64,000 nt of DNA from Oleiphilus sp. (GTDB lineage Bacteria > Pseudomonadota > Gammaproteobacteria > Pseudomonadales > Oleiphilaceae), in the NCBI GenBank assembly GCA_006212045.1, contig PZPK01000006.1:88932-152931 (forward strand), given 5' to 3'. The position numbers were made by a program, and so were the translations under genes. The notes below the pieces were generated by a model, which did not search any database, was not told where the DNA came from, and saw only the letters and a program-made list of their open reading frames with translations. This document shows positions 38,548 to 48,024 of the stretch, piece after piece (the stretch's first letter is position 1; each line of letters starts with the position of its first letter).

Positions 38548-39807
38548 TTGAACGAAACAACCACGACCACCTTACTTCTGATCCTGCTTTTGCTGATTTT
38601 GCTTTCCGGCTTTTTCAGCAGCTCGGAAACCTCGATGCTGTCTCTCAATCGTTACCGCCTCAAGCATCTGAAGAAAAACAAGGTCAAAGGCGCGGTCAAG
38701 GCGAGCGACTTGCTGGACAAAACAGACCAACTCATCAGCGTCATCCTGATCGGCAACAACTTTGTCAACATCCTTGCCTCTTCAATTGCGACCATTGTAG
38801 CGATTCGACTCTGGGGCAATGCGGGTATCGCCATCGCCACAGCCCTGTTGACGTTGGTGATCCTTATTTTTGCCGAGATCACCCCAAAAACCATCGCGGC
38901 CTACCACCCTGAAAAAATCGCCTTCCCAGCTGCGCATATCCTGACTCCGCTACTGAAAATCATGTATCCGGTGGTCTGGATCGTCAATCTGCTCACAGGC
39001 TCCCTGCTTAAACTATTGCGTATCAAGACAGACCAGGATTCCAATAACCATTTGAGCCGTGAAGAGTTGCGAACAGTGGTGAATGAAGCGGGAGCCATGA
39101 TTCCAAAAAAACACCAGGAAATGCTCATCAGCATTCTTGATCTGGAAAAAGTCACCGTGAATGACATCATGATTCCACGCAACGAAATTATCGGGGTGAA
39201 TATTGAAGACAACCTGGATGACATCATCCACCAGATCAAATCATCGCAACACACGCGACTTCCCGTATTCAAAGGCGAAATCAACAATATCATCGGGATT
39301 CTGCATCTCAGAAACATGTCTCGGGTACTACTAAACAACGAGCCCAACAAAGCATTACTGCTTCAGGCATGCAGAGCACCCTACTTTATTCCTGAAAGCA
39401 CTCCCTTAAACACCCAGCTGTTACATTTTCAGAAAGAAAAACGACGAATAGGTATCGTTGTTGACGAGTACGGAGAGGTTCAGGGAATTGCGACAATGGA
39501 AGATATTCTTGAGGAAATCGTAGGCGAATTCACAACCGACTACTCAGCGTCCAGCAGCAATGATATTACGCGAATAGACAACGGATCTTTCCTGATTGAC
39601 GGATCAATCACAGTAAGAAGCCTGAATAAGGCTCTTAAATGGTCCCTGCCAACAAACGGCCCAAAAACGCTCAGCGGCTTGATCACAGAGTATCTCGAGA
39701 CGATACCGGAATCCCCCGTGTGTCTCACACTGGAGAATTATCGGATAGAAATCAGACAGATAAAGGACAATATGATCAAGACCGCCCAGATTACAGTATG
39801 CCCGTAA
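38548..39807 (+). CDS. CNNM/CorC-family membrane protein with CBS domains (YfjD-like)
   Basis: 419 residues from a TTG at 38548; the frame is open back to 38491 inside the previous gene, so the start is uncertain. The DUF21/CNNM membrane domain has GFFSSSETSMLSLNRYRLK and FAEITPKTIAAYHPEKIAF. It is followed by two CBS domains (from about VNDIMIPRNEIIGV) and a CorC/HlyC domain with VVDEYGEVQGIATMEDILEE. The family is linked to Mg2+/Co2+ efflux or homeostasis. Clustering with the ypjD-like gene and ffh is conserved. Confidence 0.87.
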   Translation: MNETTTTTLLLILLLLILLSGFFSSSETSMLSLNRYRLKHLKKNKVKGAVKASDLLDKTDQLISVILIGNNFVNILASSIATIVAIRLWGNAGIAIATALLTLVILIFAEITPKTIAAYHPEKIAFPAAHILTPLLKIMYPVVWIVNLLTGSLLKLLRIKTDQDSNNHLSREELRTVVNEAGAMIPKKHQEMLISILDLEKVTVNDIMIPRNEIIGVNIEDNLDDIIHQIKSSQHTRLPVFKGEINNIIGILHLRNMSRVLLNNEPNKALLLQACRAPYFIPESTPLNTQLLHFQKEKRRIGIVVDEYGEVQGIATMEDILEEIVGEFTTDYSASSSNDITRIDNGSFLIDGSITVRSLNKALKWSLPTNGPKTLSGLITEYLETIPESPVCLTLENYRIEIRQIKDNMIKTAQITVCP

Positions 39808-39882
39808 GCCTCGACGGTCTTCACAATATCGCCCTAAATAATTGTTACTCACTGCAAAATATGCCCATCTCGTGATCATTTG

Positions 39883-39911
39883 TTAAGTTTTTTATCAGAT
39901 TGTCTTATAAT
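39883..39911 (+). promoter_or_regulatory. Possible promoter of the second DUF1631 gene
   Basis: A perfect -10 TATAAT lies at 39906-39911, with a weak -35 TTAAGT at 39883-39888 (17-base gap), 132 bases ahead of the DUF1631 start in the 236-base gap after the CNNM gene. No terminator was seen in that gap. Confidence 0.35.
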
Positions 39912-40043
39912 CTAGGCAATACTTTGACTAGATTTTGACCTATGATGGAGCAATACGGCATAGATGAACCCGTTTTTTGCCAGTTGCGCACTTTTCAGAA
40001 TGCCTTTAAATCAGTCAGTGCACGGTCGAACCGGACTTAATGT

Positions 40044-42242
40044 ATGAGCAATTCGTCGGAAGTATCTTATTTAAGATCCTCAGACCAGCTGGAAACAACC
40101 AAGTATCCAGAACCGTCTGAAATCAGCGCCGTTTATGCCGCGACGGCAAAAGCGATGAGCGAGCTGCTGCAAGGCATGTTTGATGCGGTCGATGACTCGT
40201 TGTTCGAACTTGCCAATAATGCCCGCTCCAACAACGAACAAAATCGCTTTTTCGAAGCCATGCGCGATGTTCGGATTAAAAAACAGACGATCGAAACCGC
40301 CCTGCAGAAAAACATCAAAGCCCTGTTTGAACCCAAAACCGTTTTAAGCTCCAACCAGGAAGTGCAGGAAGAATCCCTGTTCGGCAAAGATAATCTGGCA
40401 TTGGTCGGAGAGTCCGAAATGGAATTGGACATTGCCATGACCTCAATGTCCAGCAAGGCGAGCGCCAATTTCCAGGGACAACTCATTGAGATCAAAGCAG
40501 GATTTGGCACCTTATACCACGCAAAACAACCTCAACTGATTGCTTATCCACTTGAGCCCCGCCGCATCTGCAAAGCTTTCTGCGATGCCTGCAGCTGTCT
40601 GGAAGTCGACCTGAAAGAACACTTGCTTATCCTGAAACAGTTCGACCGTTATGTCATGGCGCACTTCGATGAGATCCTTACCCGCTGCGGCTCCGCATTT
40701 GCACATCTGGGCATTGTCTTTTCCAATGGCAGAAACAAGACGACCGTAAAAAGCAGTGGCGATAGAGGCGAGCAGACAGCTGCGAAACAGAAGCGGGCAT
40801 CTGGTCATCGCCAGTCAGCACAAAATGCCAATGACATGCTTCCTGCATTACAGGCATTACTGGCCAAAGCAAATCAAACGGCCAATGCCCAACAGTCTGA
40901 CCATATAAACCCAAAGCAACTGAGCTCCCGTAGCATTCAGCAATTACTGAATGCGATTCAAAAAAACAGTATTGAGGAGTTACAGCGACCGGGCCCCGGC
41001 AACTTGCCCATTGACGCCTCGATTGCCCAAAAGTTCGCTTCCAACAAGGCCCAACTGAATAAATATGACGCGGATCTGATTAATCTCGTCTCAATGCTGT
41101 TTGACTTCATTCTTAAGGATTACAGTTTGGCACCTTCGATGCAGGCGCTGATCAGCCGTCTGCAGATCCCGATCGTTAAGGTGGTGATGCAGGACAAAAC
41201 CTTCTTCAATAGCAGCTCTCACCCGGCGAGACATCTTCTTAATACGCTCGCGAAAGCAGGTATTGGCTGGAGCGAATCCACTGACAAGACCAAAGACCCG
41301 CTTTACGCCAAAATCTATCAGATCGTCTATCGGGTACTTGAAGAGTTCGACGGCGATATCAGGCTTTTTGCCGACCTAAGTGACGAACTCGACAACTTCC
41401 TGCTACAGGAAGAACGAAAGTCTGCATTGATCGAACAGCGCACGCGGGAAGCTGAAGAAGGTCGTATCAAAAGCCGACGTGCACAGATCAAGGTCGAGGA
41501 AACACTTAGCAAGCAGATTCTGTCAGCGCACCACTACATCCCGGACCTGGTCATCAATATGCTCAAGAACGGCTGGAGTCGCGTGATGTTTCTGGCCTAC
41601 TTAAAAGATGCTGAAGAGCATCAATGGCAGAATGTAACAGACATCTCCAAGGAGCTGATCTGGTGTCTTCAACCGCTCACAGAAGCCAGGGATCGACAGC
41701 GCTGGATCACGGTTGTCCCTAAACTATTGAAAGATTTGGAAGCCGGACTCAGAAGTGTGTCCTACAGCAGCTCTAACTTGGAAGAGACGATGCTGGCCAT
41801 CAAGGATGAGCTGACATCTTCGTTCAAGGAGAGCTCGTACACCCAGCCCTCCAGCAGAAAAGACAGCCTGACCTCGCGCATCGTCAATAGGGGGCGAGAC
41901 GAAGACAAATTGTCTGACAATGAACCCGAGCAGAGAAAGCCTGATTCCGGGCGCCTAAAAGCCTATTTGGCGCGTGTTAGTGAGTTGAAGCCCGGGCAAT
42001 GGGTTGAATTCAGACTCATGAACGGAAGCCAGTATCGCTGCAAACTATCCGCACACATCCCGGAAGCCGACAGCTATATTTTTGTGAACCGCATGGGACT
42101 CAAGCCCATGGAGAAAACACGCGAAGAGCTGGCCAAGGATCTTTTGCATCAACGTGTCGTTTTTCTCGACCAGGGTCTGATTATTGACAGGGCTCTCAGT
42201 TCCATTATGTCAAACTTGAGACAGGATGCTAACAACGCATAG
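40044..42242 (+). CDS. DUF1631 family protein, copy 2
   Basis: 732 residues, soluble and paralogous to the 807-residue protein at 12147-14570. Shared blocks: SNNEQNRFFEAMRDVRIKKQ, DLINLVSMLFDFILKD, LQIPIVKVVMQDKTFFN and the C-terminal YIFVNRMGLKPMEKTREEL followed by a FLDQGLIIDRALSSI-type ending. The acidic linker of copy 1 is shortened here. The function is unknown. It is followed after 34 bases by a TonB-like gene on the same strand, which may link it to the envelope. Confidence 0.87.
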   Translation: MSNSSEVSYLRSSDQLETTKYPEPSEISAVYAATAKAMSELLQGMFDAVDDSLFELANNARSNNEQNRFFEAMRDVRIKKQTIETALQKNIKALFEPKTVLSSNQEVQEESLFGKDNLALVGESEMELDIAMTSMSSKASANFQGQLIEIKAGFGTLYHAKQPQLIAYPLEPRRICKAFCDACSCLEVDLKEHLLILKQFDRYVMAHFDEILTRCGSAFAHLGIVFSNGRNKTTVKSSGDRGEQTAAKQKRASGHRQSAQNANDMLPALQALLAKANQTANAQQSDHINPKQLSSRSIQQLLNAIQKNSIEELQRPGPGNLPIDASIAQKFASNKAQLNKYDADLINLVSMLFDFILKDYSLAPSMQALISRLQIPIVKVVMQDKTFFNSSSHPARHLLNTLAKAGIGWSESTDKTKDPLYAKIYQIVYRVLEEFDGDIRLFADLSDELDNFLLQEERKSALIEQRTREAEEGRIKSRRAQIKVEETLSKQILSAHHYIPDLVINMLKNGWSRVMFLAYLKDAEEHQWQNVTDISKELIWCLQPLTEARDRQRWITVVPKLLKDLEAGLRSVSYSSSNLEETMLAIKDELTSSFKESSYTQPSSRKDSLTSRIVNRGRDEDKLSDNEPEQRKPDSGRLKAYLARVSELKPGQWVEFRLMNGSQYRCKLSAHIPEADSYIFVNRMGLKPMEKTREELAKDLLHQRVVFLDQGLIIDRALSSIMSNLRQDANNA

Positions 42243-42276
42243 CACCCCCTTGTTGTTGATACTGGAAACTGCCTAG

Positions 42277-42996
42277 ATGAATGCTGGCCATGGTGATGGT
42301 TCCCTCAATTTTCTGATATGCATCCTGCTCGCACTGACTTTGCATATTTGCGCTTTGGTCGTCGTTTCGCAGTTTATTACGATCAACCTGGAAGATACGC
42401 GAACTGTCCCCGTCATCACCCTGTCCAACGCCACAACACAACAAGCACTTGATGCACAGGGAAAACCTGTAGAGGTCAATCGCGAGCTCATCGATACCAC
42501 GGGACGATCAACGTACTCAACTCACCAGCCCCCCGAATCCCCCCCTGAAAACCCAAGCCTTCCCAGCACAAGCCCTTCTGTTACGCAAAATTACAGGCAA
42601 AGGCTTCCAAGTACTGGTTTTCAGAACCTGTTTTCCAGAGAGGAGACCGAGCTTGCTGAAACTGTCCAACAGATCTCTACGCGAAACACCGAGATTCTAT
42701 CCAGCTATCAACTCACGCTGCGCAAACACATGCTGAAGGGAGAGCTTTACGATCGCTTTCACCGCTACCTGAGGGACCATGACAAGCCGAAAATCAATTA
42801 CGAGATACTTCTTACCCTGTTTCCGAATGGTGCCATCAAAAACGCATCGATACGCCAAAGCAGCGGCGTGGAGGAACTCGACAAACTGGCCATAACCGCT
42901 GCATTTAATGCAAGCCCTTACCCAGCACCACCCACATCCGACATAAGAAACGGATTTCGATATGCCATCCCGTTTACTTATGTCAACGCCAACTGA
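42277..42996 (+). CDS. TonB-like energy transducer protein
   Basis: 239 residues. There is one N-terminal membrane helix (about residues 11-33), a Pro/Ser/Thr-rich periplasmic linker (PPESPPENPSLPSTSPSVTQ), and a TonB/TolA C-terminal domain, LLTLFPNGAIKNASIRQSSG followed by VEELDKLAITAAFNASPY. The helix lacks the classic SHxxH motif; a single His sits in LTLHICALV. No exbB/exbD or TonB-dependent receptor is nearby, so it may be a stand-alone TonB or TolA-like protein tied to the DUF1631 gene before it. Confidence 0.78.
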   Translation: MNAGHGDGSLNFLICILLALTLHICALVVVSQFITINLEDTRTVPVITLSNATTQQALDAQGKPVEVNRELIDTTGRSTYSTHQPPESPPENPSLPSTSPSVTQNYRQRLPSTGFQNLFSREETELAETVQQISTRNTEILSSYQLTLRKHMLKGELYDRFHRYLRDHDKPKINYEILLTLFPNGAIKNASIRQSSGVEELDKLAITAAFNASPYPAPPTSDIRNGFRYAIPFTYVNAN

Positions 42997-43017
42997 AGAA
43001 GAGCTTTTTGTTGGCAA

Positions 43018-44460
43018 TCAGTCGTAAGGGACGATCGATTCAGCATACAACTTAAGCTCTTCGAGTATAAACGCATCACTTTCTGACAAACGCACTGCGT
43101 TGCACAGCGCATTCAGCTCTTCTGCAAAACCTTCGAGATTCAAAAAACCGCCCTCACCCGACACCACACGATTAAAGCAATGACGATTCCATTTTTCCTG
43201 CTCTTCATCAGAAAGGGCTTCAGGATAGTTACGCGCCTTGTATCGAAACAGCATCTCCGGAAGTCGAGGATCTGTAAACTTGCCATCAAACTCCGCCAGT
43301 TCCTGCACGCTGGCGGACCTGGCACGCGCCATTTCCTTTTTGTCCTGAGGCGAAAAAAAGCCACCGGAATAAATCATCAGGTCAGGATCTGCAGTATCAG
43401 CAACATACTCCTCACTGAAAATCGAACTCCAGCGCTGCATACGTTCAACGTTTTTCCTCAGACCCTGTAAATGATTTTTGATCACGGCCTCATCCAATTG
43501 CCAGCACAGCCGATTATGATCAGAGATTTCCTTAAGCGAAGAAGCTGGCAACAGTATCGGGCATTTATTGGTATGCACCGTTTTCAAAGGCGGGCGAGTC
43601 ATCCCCGACGGCAGCTCACCTGCTGACATGTACAAACACTTCTTCAGGTCTTCCACATCGTATTCAAGCCAATCGGCTGGATCAAATCTCAGGTCCCAGA
43701 CGACGACACCATTTTTGTTTTTCGGATGCTGAAATAAAGGCGCGACGATTGCGCAGCACCCCAACGAAGCTTTGTACTTTGAGGAAACGTGCAACAAGGG
43801 TTTGGACGCAGTGATATCAAAAGCATTGGCCACTTTATCCTTGTTCCTGAACGAAAAGGCCCAGTCAAACAACTTCGGCTGCCGCTGTTTAATAAGCTTC
43901 GCCAGAGCAATCGTCGCATACACATCAGACATGGCATCATGCGCCGCCTCATGCGCAATACCGTTTGCCTTCGTTAACAGCTCCAGTCTAAAACTGGGAT
44001 TACCCTCCTCGTCGCGAGGCCACTCGAGTGTGTCAGGTCTCATGACATGCACGAGTCTCACCACATCGATCAGATCCCAGCGTGAGTTCCCGGAGCGCCA
44101 CTCTCGCTCGTAAGGGTCCATCAGGTTACGATAGAACAGGTTTCGGGATACCTCATCATCAAAACGAATACTGTTGTAACCTGCCACACAGGTACCGGGC
44201 TGTGAAAAAACCGCATTAATCTGCTCTGCGAATTCCGACTCCAACAGTCCGTTCTGTTTCGCGACCTGAGGTGTAATTTTCGTGATCAAACAAGCGGTCG
44301 GGGAAGGAAGAAAATCTTCGGAAGGGACACAATACAGTATCTTCGGGTCTTCGATGATATTAAGTTCAAGATCTGTACGTACGCCGGCGAACTGGCAGGG
44401 GCGGTCTTTCTGGGGGTCGGCACCAAAGGTCTCATAATCGTGCCAGAATATAGATTCCAT
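43018..44460 (-). CDS. sbcB: Exodeoxyribonuclease I (SbcB)
   Basis: 480 residues. The DEDDh exonuclease motifs are FWHDYETFGADP (Asp, Glu), GYNSIRFDDEVSRNLFYRN (Asp) and EAAHDAMSDVYATIALA (His, Asp). SH3-like and C-terminal helical domains follow. It is a 3'-5' ssDNA exonuclease that also degrades displaced strands in repair. It converges with the TonB-like gene 21 bases away. Confidence 0.96.
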   Translation of the reverse strand: MESIFWHDYETFGADPQKDRPCQFAGVRTDLELNIIEDPKILYCVPSEDFLPSPTACLITKITPQVAKQNGLLESEFAEQINAVFSQPGTCVAGYNSIRFDDEVSRNLFYRNLMDPYEREWRSGNSRWDLIDVVRLVHVMRPDTLEWPRDEEGNPSFRLELLTKANGIAHEAAHDAMSDVYATIALAKLIKQRQPKLFDWAFSFRNKDKVANAFDITASKPLLHVSSKYKASLGCCAIVAPLFQHPKNKNGVVVWDLRFDPADWLEYDVEDLKKCLYMSAGELPSGMTRPPLKTVHTNKCPILLPASSLKEISDHNRLCWQLDEAVIKNHLQGLRKNVERMQRWSSIFSEEYVADTADPDLMIYSGGFFSPQDKKEMARARSASVQELAEFDGKFTDPRLPEMLFRYKARNYPEALSDEEQEKWNRHCFNRVVSGEGGFLNLEGFAEELNALCNAVRLSESDAFILEELKLYAESIVPYD

Positions 44461-44596
44461 AATGTTCGTCAGTTGCGATTGGTGACGGAAAGCCGGGCTA
44501 ATCGTTAGCTTTTCAAAAGCGAAGGCGCAGAGAATGGCCCGACAAACTTAGCCGACCATCTTAGGAGATTTTGAGGGCTCGAACAAACAAGACCTG

Positions 44597-45520
44597 TCAG
44601 AAAAGGCCATTTCCTCGATCAATGTACTCGGTTCTGACCCGATCCGTACCCGACGCATTGGTCCCCGAGTTCATATCAATGTTCATCGAAGTTGGAATGT
44701 TGATAAACACGCCTAACCCGGCATTTATGGTGCCATCGGACGTAGCCCAATCAGTCGCTTCCTTCTGAAAGGAAATAAAGAAATCTTGCGTGTAATCTAC
44801 ATTACCCGTCGTTTTATCGCGCTCACCGACATCCAGAGTTTTGTAATCCGCAAGGTTATAGCAATAGAAACCGGAGCTACAATTGGTAACGCCCCCGGAA
44901 TCAGACTTCGATACGCCGAAGTACTGAGTACGAACATTATCATCATTACCGTTCGCATCCAGCATCGTAGATTGATAATCATCACCGAAATAGTCAGTAA
45001 TCTCCATTTCGATATTTCCGGAGATACTATTGAAATCGCCGCTTAACTGACCACGTGCCTGACCAAAACCGATACGGAAGCCGGTTAGCTCGTCAGAGGC
45101 ATTTTGGGCAATTTCGAAAAAAGGATCATTGAGTTCAAATGGAACGATATCGTTAACCGCATAGGTCTGACCGTCCAACTGAACTTTTGTGTCATCCGTG
45201 GAGATTGAGCCAAAGCCGAGATTGGTGATATTCAGATCTGCGGGCAAAGCTTCACCTGCGCGAGCTATGTTACCCGCCTCAAGTGTATCGATGTTCATCT
45301 GAAGGTCTGCTTCCATACCGAGTGTTACACGCGTGTAACTACTGGTACCAATATCACTCACATCAAACGCAACCGCCGCCTGACCGGAATACTGACTCAA
45401 CTCTTCATCTGCAATCGGTTTAAGCTCAGCCTGGACTGAACAACAAAAAGCCCCCAGGACCAACAGTACGACTGTTATCCCGCGATCTTTTGCCAAAAAC
45501 GCTTCCATTTTTTGGGTCAT
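44597..45520 (-). CDS. DUF6160-type secreted protein, copy 2
   Basis: 307 residues. A signal peptide (about residues 1-31, GITVVLLVLGAFCCSVQA) is followed by ELKPIADEELSQYSGQAAVA, the same 'D-E-E-L/M...V/S-GQA' opening as the protein at 1-964. The body is beta-rich, Gly/Asp/Asn/Thr-heavy, with several blocks such as ITNLGFGSISTDDTKVQLDG and NIEMEITDYFGDDYQSTM. It is probably exported to the envelope or outside the cell. The function is unknown; relatives are sometimes annotated as pilus-system or FilA-like proteins. Confidence 0.75.
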   Translation of the reverse strand: MTQKMEAFLAKDRGITVVLLVLGAFCCSVQAELKPIADEELSQYSGQAAVAFDVSDIGTSSYTRVTLGMEADLQMNIDTLEAGNIARAGEALPADLNITNLGFGSISTDDTKVQLDGQTYAVNDIVPFELNDPFFEIAQNASDELTGFRIGFGQARGQLSGDFNSISGNIEMEITDYFGDDYQSTMLDANGNDDNVRTQYFGVSKSDSGGVTNCSSGFYCYNLADYKTLDVGERDKTTGNVDYTQDFFISFQKEATDWATSDGTINAGLGVFINIPTSMNIDMNSGTNASGTDRVRTEYIDRGNGLF

Positions 45521-45885
45521 AAACTACTTCTGACTCACTATTGTCCAATAATATTTTTGTTCGGCAATCCATCTTCTTAATTAGCTATTGTTGTTATTTG
45601 TAGTGGAATGTAACTATAACGTTGCCAAGCTGGACTGGTTGTGACTAGATTCACACTCGCTTGGGGCTTCGTGGCAACTTCTGTAATTTTTAAGAACAGC
45701 GTCACATCCGTGAAGCCTGCCAGCACCGGGGCTGCCTAAAGTCAGCATAACAACTAATTACCTGGGCAACTGAAACAAGACGTGAAATGTCGACAGAAAA
45801 GGGGGAATACATCGAAGCGGGCGTTGAAACACCCGCCCACAAAACCGTAAGACGGAGCTGAAAGCGGGGTTAAAGGCAAGTGTAC
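45521..45885. other. 365-base gap upstream of the DUF6160 gene and downstream of grxD
   Basis: The left part is AT-rich and should hold the minus-strand promoter of the DUF6160 gene (a TTGGCA motif near 45625 is a weak -35). A short GC stem at 45817-45836 (GCGGG pairing with CCCGC, 10-base loop) follows grxD but lacks a T run, so it is a poor terminator. No further gene is visible. Confidence 0.5.
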
Positions 45886-46215
45886 TTAATTTGTTTCGGC
45901 GTCCGACGCGGCAGCAGACACCATGGTTTTCAGTTCTCCGGATTCATAAAGCTCCGTGACAATATCACACCCACCCACAAGCTCTCCGCTGATATACAAC
46001 TGCGGGAAAGTCGGCCAGTTCGAATAGACCTTGAGATTCTCACGCAGTTCGGGGTTTTCAAGAATGTTGATATAAGCAAATCGCTCACCACAGGCCATTA
46101 ATGCCTGAACAGTTTTTGCCGAAAAGCCACATTGCGGCTGCTGAGGCGTTCCCTTCATGTAGAGAAGAATACTGTTACCCTCAATTTGTTCTTTAATCGC
46201 ATCCGTAATTGACAT
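45886..46215 (-). CDS. grxD: Monothiol glutaredoxin Grx4/GrxD
   Basis: 109 residues, a CGFS-type glutaredoxin. The active site GTPQQPQCGFSAKTVQAL (CGFS at 29-32), WPTFPQLYISGELVGGCDIV (cis-Pro and glutathione-binding loop) and the N-terminal IKEQIEGNSILLYMKG are all typical. It binds and transfers [2Fe-2S] clusters, often with BolA. It is a single-gene unit. Confidence 0.96.
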   Translation of the reverse strand: MSITDAIKEQIEGNSILLYMKGTPQQPQCGFSAKTVQALMACGERFAYINILENPELRENLKVYSNWPTFPQLYISGELVGGCDIVTELYESGELKTMVSAAASDAETN

Positions 46216-46317
46216 AATTTACCTCAAGATCGTTTCTGAAATCGCCCGGCATTCTACCTGTTTTTTAAGTAACCAACCACATTACTTGGTTATTGGCGTA
46301 GTTTCCGACCTGATTCT

Positions 46318-47886
46318 CTAACCCGTCGCTTCGACACCCCAACCGCCGCCGCCCGGCGTAAAAACAGATAAAATATCACCGGCTTTTACTTGCGCCACCG
46401 TTTTCCCCGGAAGCGGCACACCATTCAGTGTATTGAGACCACACATTCCCGGCATGCCCCCGCAGCTACCCCAGGGTGGATGAACACGTCTGTCCGTCAG
46501 CAAGGTGACAGTTGCCGGCGCAAGGAAGCGATAGCTGCGGACAATCCCGTCACCGCCGTAAAACATACCTGCTCCGCCACTTCCATGTCGGAGCGCATAG
46601 GTGTCCACGCGCAGAGGGTAATGCAGCTCCAGACTCTCTACCGGGGTATTCAGTGTGTTGGTCATATGCGTATGAATTCCGCTTCTGCCATCTGATGCGG
46701 ACTGCGCGCCTTCTCCACCGCCGATGGTTTCATAGTAATCCCATCGCTCACCTTCGGAGGCGGCCCCCATGGCAATATTGTTCATTGTGCCTTGCGAAGC
46801 CGCCGGCATATCTACACCCAGCTCGCCCAAAGCACCTATCACCACATCAACGATACGCATGCTGGTTTCAACGTTTCCCGCTGCCACTGCTGCTCCACGG
46901 GATGCATTGATAACGCTGCCGTTGGGTGCATCCACTGACAAGCACTGAAAAGCACCCTGACAACATGGCGCATAGTCCGGTAGCAAACAGGCAAAAACGT
47001 AGTAAACCGACGCCATGCAAACGCTAAGAGGACAATTTACATTGCCCATTACTTGCACATCCGTTCCGCTGAAGTCCAGATGAAGGCATCCTTTCTCAAG
47101 GGTTAGCGTAAGGGCTATTTTAATTGGAGAGTCTGAAAAACCATCACCGTCCAATACATCCTCAAAATAGCTACTGCCACTTGGCAATGACAACAAGGCC
47201 GCTTTGGCAAGCTCTCTTCCGTAAACATTGATCGCATGAACTCCGGCAAAAAATTGCGTAACACCTTCAGGAAGATCTGCAATCCACTCCTGCAGCCTCT
47301 TCATACCGATCAGATTTGCACTGGTCTGGGCATAAAAATCTCCAGGCAATTTTGCGCCTGATGCATCCTGACTGCCTCCTTCGATATCCGCCAATCTGGC
47401 AACGACCGCGTCGACATAGCTGCCAGACTCCATTAATTTGACCGGTGCAATCACTACGCCCTCCTGCTCCAGCGTTGTTGAAAGCGGCATGGAACCCGGA
47501 GATTCAGAGCCGATATTGGCATGATGCGCCCTGTTGGCCACAAAACCGACATGCTTGTCCTGAACGAATACGGGGGCAATCAAGGTCACGTCCGGCAGGT
47601 GCGTACCGCCCATGAAAGGGTCATTCATCACCAGCATATCACCAGGATACCAGGGAAGATCAGACACAATATCCTGCATCGCAAACGCCATACTTCCCAG
47701 GTGAACCGGGATGTGTGCAGCCTGTGCACAGATATGCCCATTGACATCGAAAATGGCACATGAAAAATCAAGGCGATCCTTGATATTGGGCGATAGTGCA
47801 CTGCGCTGCAACGCGGATCCCATTTCTTCGCAAATGGCATTGAGGCGGCTGCCAAAGATGGCAAGTTCTACACTATTAAGCTGCAT
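46318..47886 (-). CDS. Hydantoinase B / oxoprolinase family protein (HyuB)
   Basis: 522 residues, full length for the HyuB subunit. It opens LNSVELAIFGSRLNAICEEM and includes SPNIKDRLDFSCAIFD, GSMAFAMQDIV, MNDPFMGGTHLPDVTLIAPV and the Gly-rich end FTPGGGGWGVEATG. HyuA and HyuB together hydrolyse N-methylhydantoin, 5-oxoproline or acetone-type substrates using ATP. No hyuA lies next to it here, so the partner must be elsewhere or the protein works alone. It is divergent from argD. The substrate is unknown. Confidence 0.88.
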   Translation of the reverse strand: MQLNSVELAIFGSRLNAICEEMGSALQRSALSPNIKDRLDFSCAIFDVNGHICAQAAHIPVHLGSMAFAMQDIVSDLPWYPGDMLVMNDPFMGGTHLPDVTLIAPVFVQDKHVGFVANRAHHANIGSESPGSMPLSTTLEQEGVVIAPVKLMESGSYVDAVVARLADIEGGSQDASGAKLPGDFYAQTSANLIGMKRLQEWIADLPEGVTQFFAGVHAINVYGRELAKAALLSLPSGSSYFEDVLDGDGFSDSPIKIALTLTLEKGCLHLDFSGTDVQVMGNVNCPLSVCMASVYYVFACLLPDYAPCCQGAFQCLSVDAPNGSVINASRGAAVAAGNVETSMRIVDVVIGALGELGVDMPAASQGTMNNIAMGAASEGERWDYYETIGGGEGAQSASDGRSGIHTHMTNTLNTPVESLELHYPLRVDTYALRHGSGGAGMFYGGDGIVRSYRFLAPATVTLLTDRRVHPPWGSCGGMPGMCGLNTLNGVPLPGKTVAQVKAGDILSVFTPGGGGWGVEATG

Positions 47887-47903
47887 CGGGAAGGTCGCTC
47901 GTA

Positions 47904-47963
47904 ATGGTACGGATTGGACAATTCAGGATAACATTGCCGGGATTTGCGCAACACCGGTTTTGA
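47904..47963 (+). CDS. Possible arginine-rich leader peptide of argD
   Basis: A 19-codon ORF, MVRIGQFRITLPGFAQHRF, with GGAAGG about 10 bases upstream of its ATG. Three codons are Arg (CGG, AGG, CGG), all usually rare in gammaproteobacteria. Its TGA lies 21 bases before an intrinsic terminator that itself precedes the argD ATG. That layout is like an amino-acid attenuator. The Arg codons are not in a run and no strong upstream promoter or antiterminator stem is visible, so this remains a hypothesis. Confidence 0.35.
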   Translation: MVRIGQFRITLPGFAQHRF

Positions 47964-47984
47964 CGCTAAGATTGCTACATAGTC

Positions 47985-48006
47985 AGGCAGCCTTCGCTGC
48001 CTTTTT
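47985..48006 (+). terminator. Intrinsic terminator or attenuator just before argD
   Basis: AGGCAGC (47985-47991), loop CTTC, GCTGCCT (47996-48002) form a perfect 7-bp stem followed by TTTT on the plus strand. It ends 18 bases before the argD ATG. The gene upstream (hyuB) is on the other strand, so no plus-strand gene needs terminating here. The simplest reading is transcription attenuation in the argD leader. Confidence 0.7.
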
Positions 48007-48024
48007 GCGTTTTAAGAGAAGAAC

